A stretch of 64,000 nucleotides of DNA, taken from the NCBI RefSeq assembly GCF_014850955.1, contig NZ_JACXSS010000001.1:2232001-2296000 (forward strand), in the 5' to 3' direction. The position numbers and the translations under genes were made by a program. Origin of the DNA: Methylomonas albis (GTDB taxonomy: Bacteria > Pseudomonadota > Gammaproteobacteria > Methylococcales > Methylomonadaceae). The notes under the pieces were generated by a model, which was not told the DNA's origin, did not search any database, and saw only the letters and a program-made list of their open reading frames with translations. Shown here piece after piece: positions 62,467 through 64,000 of the stretch; position 1 is the first letter of the stretch; every line of letters begins with the position of its first letter.

Positions 62467-63695
62467 CGCGGAGAGTCGTTGTCACCGGTATGGCCGGCTT
62501 TTCACCCATAGGTAACGACTGGGAGGAAATACGCGGCAGACTTTTAGCAAAGCAATCCGGCATTCGGTATATACCGGAATGGGAAATTTATAACGGTTTG
62601 CTGACCCGCTTGGCCGGGCCGGTGGAAAATTTCACGCTGCCGGCGCATTACACCCGTAAAAACACCCGCAGCATGGGCCGGGTCGCCTTGCTGGCAACCC
62701 GCGCCACCGAACTGGCCATGCTTGATGCCGGTTTGCTGGGCGATCCGGTGATCAGCAGCGGCCGTACCGGCGTGGCCTATGGCTCATCGGTCGGGTCGAC
62801 GCCGGCTATCGCTGACTTCGGCAGAATGCTGATTAATCATGACATCGGCAATCTCAACGCTACTACCTATCTGAAGATGATGGGTCATACCACCTGCGCT
62901 AACGTGGCCTTGTTTTTTCAGGTGCGCGGTCGAGTCATCCCGTCTGTCAGCGCGTGTACCTCGGGTAGCCAGGGCATAGGTTACGCCTACGAGGCGATCA
63001 AATTCGGTTTGCAAGATGTGATGTTGGCGGGCGGTGCGGAGGAACTTTGTCCCACCGAGGCGGCGTTGTTCGATGCTTTATATGCCACCAGTACCCGCAA
63101 CGACCAGCCTGAACTAACCCCCAGGCCTTTCGACCGTGATCGCGACGGCCTGGTAATAGGCGAGGGCGCTTGCACTTTGGTATTGGAGGAATTGGAGCGC
63201 GCTTTGGCGCGCGGCGCACGGATCTACGCCGAGATTGTCGGTTTTGCCACCAATGCCGACGGCGTCCACGCCACTCAACCCAATGCAGACACCATGCAAC
63301 TGGTCATGCGTCTGGCTTTACAAGACGCGCGGATTGAGCCAGGTCAAATTGCTTATATCAGCGCGCACGGCACCGCCACCGAACAGGGCGATATTGCCGA
63401 AAGTCAGGCCACTGCGGCAGTGTTCGGCGGCAACACGCCGATTAGCAGTCTGAAAAGCTACACTGGCCATACCTTGGGTGCTTGCGGTGCCTTGGAGGCA
63501 ATGGTGGCGATTCAGATGATGCGGGACGGCTGGTTTCACCCGAATCACAATCTGGATAATCCCGACCCGCGCTGCGCGGCGCTGGATTATCTAACCGGCG
63601 ACGGCCGCACTATCGACGCCGAATATGTCGTCAGCAATAACTTTGCGTTTGGCGGTATCAACACCTCCTTGGTTTTCCAGCGCTGGGATACCTGA
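62460..63695 (+). CDS. Beta-ketoacyl-ACP synthase (ApeR/FabF-like)
   Basis: A 411-residue ketosynthase. Seen: RRVVVTGMAGFSPIGNDWEEI, IPSVSACTSGSQGIGYAYEAIK with the catalytic Cys, DRDRDGLVIGEGACTLVLEE, AYISAHGTATEQGDIAESQAT (His), SLKSYTGHTLGACGALEAMVAIQM (His) and NNFAFGGINTSLVF. Full triad. Shorter spacing and the phrase GHTTCANVALFF differ slightly from fatty-acid FabF, as in aryl polyene clusters. Second of two ketosynthases in this operon. Confidence 0.88.
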   Translation: MLTRRVVVTGMAGFSPIGNDWEEIRGRLLAKQSGIRYIPEWEIYNGLLTRLAGPVENFTLPAHYTRKNTRSMGRVALLATRATELAMLDAGLLGDPVISSGRTGVAYGSSVGSTPAIADFGRMLINHDIGNLNATTYLKMMGHTTCANVALFFQVRGRVIPSVSACTSGSQGIGYAYEAIKFGLQDVMLAGGAEELCPTEAALFDALYATSTRNDQPELTPRPFDRDRDGLVIGEGACTLVLEELERALARGARIYAEIVGFATNADGVHATQPNADTMQLVMRLALQDARIEPGQIAYISAHGTATEQGDIAESQATAAVFGGNTPISSLKSYTGHTLGACGALEAMVAIQMMRDGWFHPNHNLDNPDPRCAALDYLTGDGRTIDAEYVVSNNFAFGGINTSLVFQRWDT

Positions 63696-63696
63696 G

Positions 63697-64000
63697 TTGA
63701 CCGACAGCATGGACGCGAATGGTTTGGAAAACCGCTTGGCTTTTACACTGAAACACTGGTGTTTTTGGCAATCGGCGCCGTGTCCCGAAGCTAATGGCTG
63801 GCCGGACGGTGACATATTGCCGTATCAGCAAGGCAATGCCGATGTGGGATTTTTACCGGCGATGCAAAGGCGCAGGCTGTCACCTTTAGCCAGAGCCGCC
63901 TGCGCAGTGGCTTGGCGCAGCCGCAGCAAAAGCGGTGACATGCCCTCGGTGTTTTGCTCAAATCACGGCGAAAGCCAGTATTACTTTGAGATGCTGGAGG
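63697..64000 (+). CDS. Beta-ketoacyl synthase-like chain-length-factor protein (3' end outside window)
   Basis: Starts at TTG 63697 or ATG 63709, directly after the ketosynthase. The first ~100 codons are open to the window end: FLPAMQRRRLSPLARAACAVAW and MPSVFCSNHGESQYYFEMLE are characteristic of the beta-ketoacyl synthase chain length factor family found in aryl polyene clusters. Probably forms a heterodimer with the ketosynthase and limits chain length (family knowledge). The rest of the cluster (carrier proteins, glycosyl- or acyltransferase, exporter) must lie beyond 64 kb. Confidence 0.85.
   Translation, partial: MTDSMDANGLENRLAFTLKHWCFWQSAPCPEANGWPDGDILPYQQGNADVGFLPAMQRRRLSPLARAACAVAWRSRSKSGDMPSVFCSNHGESQYYFEMLE

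Noticed and set aside
1..64000. CRISPR array, rRNA or tRNA genes
   Set aside because: No regularly spaced direct repeats, no rRNA-like sequence and no cloverleaf with a T-loop consensus noticed by eye.

Overview
The window looks like chromosome of a gammaproteobacterium, most plausibly a gamma-methanotroph of the Methylomonas type. That placement is an inference from gene content: assimilatory nirBD with an ANTAR regulator and NarK, an aryl-polyene-type gene set, PEP-CTERM-like surface proteins, and lpxK/kdsB/exbBD/prmB/aroC housekeeping blocks. No methane-oxidation gene is present. Most genes look of moderate to fairly high GC. AT-rich patches at about 20.5-24.5 kb, 42.1-45.3 kb, 47.3-47.8 kb and 55.5-56.2 kb mark acquired or decaying DNA.

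Layout. 0-4.5 kb: fructose-bisphosphatase (cut by the window edge), a FliK-like protein, a frameshifted thioredoxin remnant and ApbE. 4.5-8 kb: an exported propeller-like protein, a small HAD protein and a DUF2799 lipoprotein. 8.4-20.5 kb: a region rich in phosphoester hydrolases (exported metallophosphoesterase, exported phosphoesterase-family protein with a Pho-box-like repeat upstream, exported GlpQ-type GDPD, an EEP hydrolase). These are interleaved with DUF2252, a SulP transporter, an IS5-type transposase remnant, an exported amine oxidase and decayed ethanolamine ammonia-lyase genes (eutB, eutC). 20.7-24.4 kb: a truncated lipoprotein gene joined to a broken NACHT (STAND) NTPase gene with in-frame stops. 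24.8-26.4 kb: two exported proteins with PEP-CTERM-like tails.

26.8-33.2 kb: a nitrogen-assimilation block. nasT-like and narK are transcribed leftward; nirB, nirD and a phzF-like gene rightward. The shared intergenic region holds an NtrC-like palindrome, sigma-54-like promoters facing both ways, and a strong terminator in the nirB leader that could be the target of the ANTAR protein. 33.2-36.5 kb: a YdjM-like membrane protein, CreD and a lipoprotein hydrolase.

36.7-45.1 kb (leftward): the most interesting part. It is a microcin-V/class-II-like bacteriocin locus: a 72-residue precursor with a double-glycine-type leader (SGA) and a 55-residue Gly/Ala/aromatic core with two cysteines, several small membrane proteins (immunity candidates), an HlyD-type adaptor, a C39-peptidase ABC transporter, a TolC-type channel and a small periplasmic protein. 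Inside it are a duplicated stub of the adaptor gene and a 93-bp element with perfect 16-bp inverted ends.

45.4-56.2 kb: a DUF3857/transglutaminase protein, an HDOD protein, then a rightward run prmB-aroC-small membrane protein-MFS-exbB-exbD-lpxK-Trm112-kdsB, followed by an AT-rich orphan. 56.3-56.8 kb: nested palindromic repeats. 57.3-64 kb: one end of an aryl-polyene-type fatty-acid-synthase-like cluster, with a divergent AMP-forming ligase and then FAD oxidoreductase, ketosynthase, dehydratase, ketoreductase, ketosynthase and a chain-length-factor-like protein cut by the window end.
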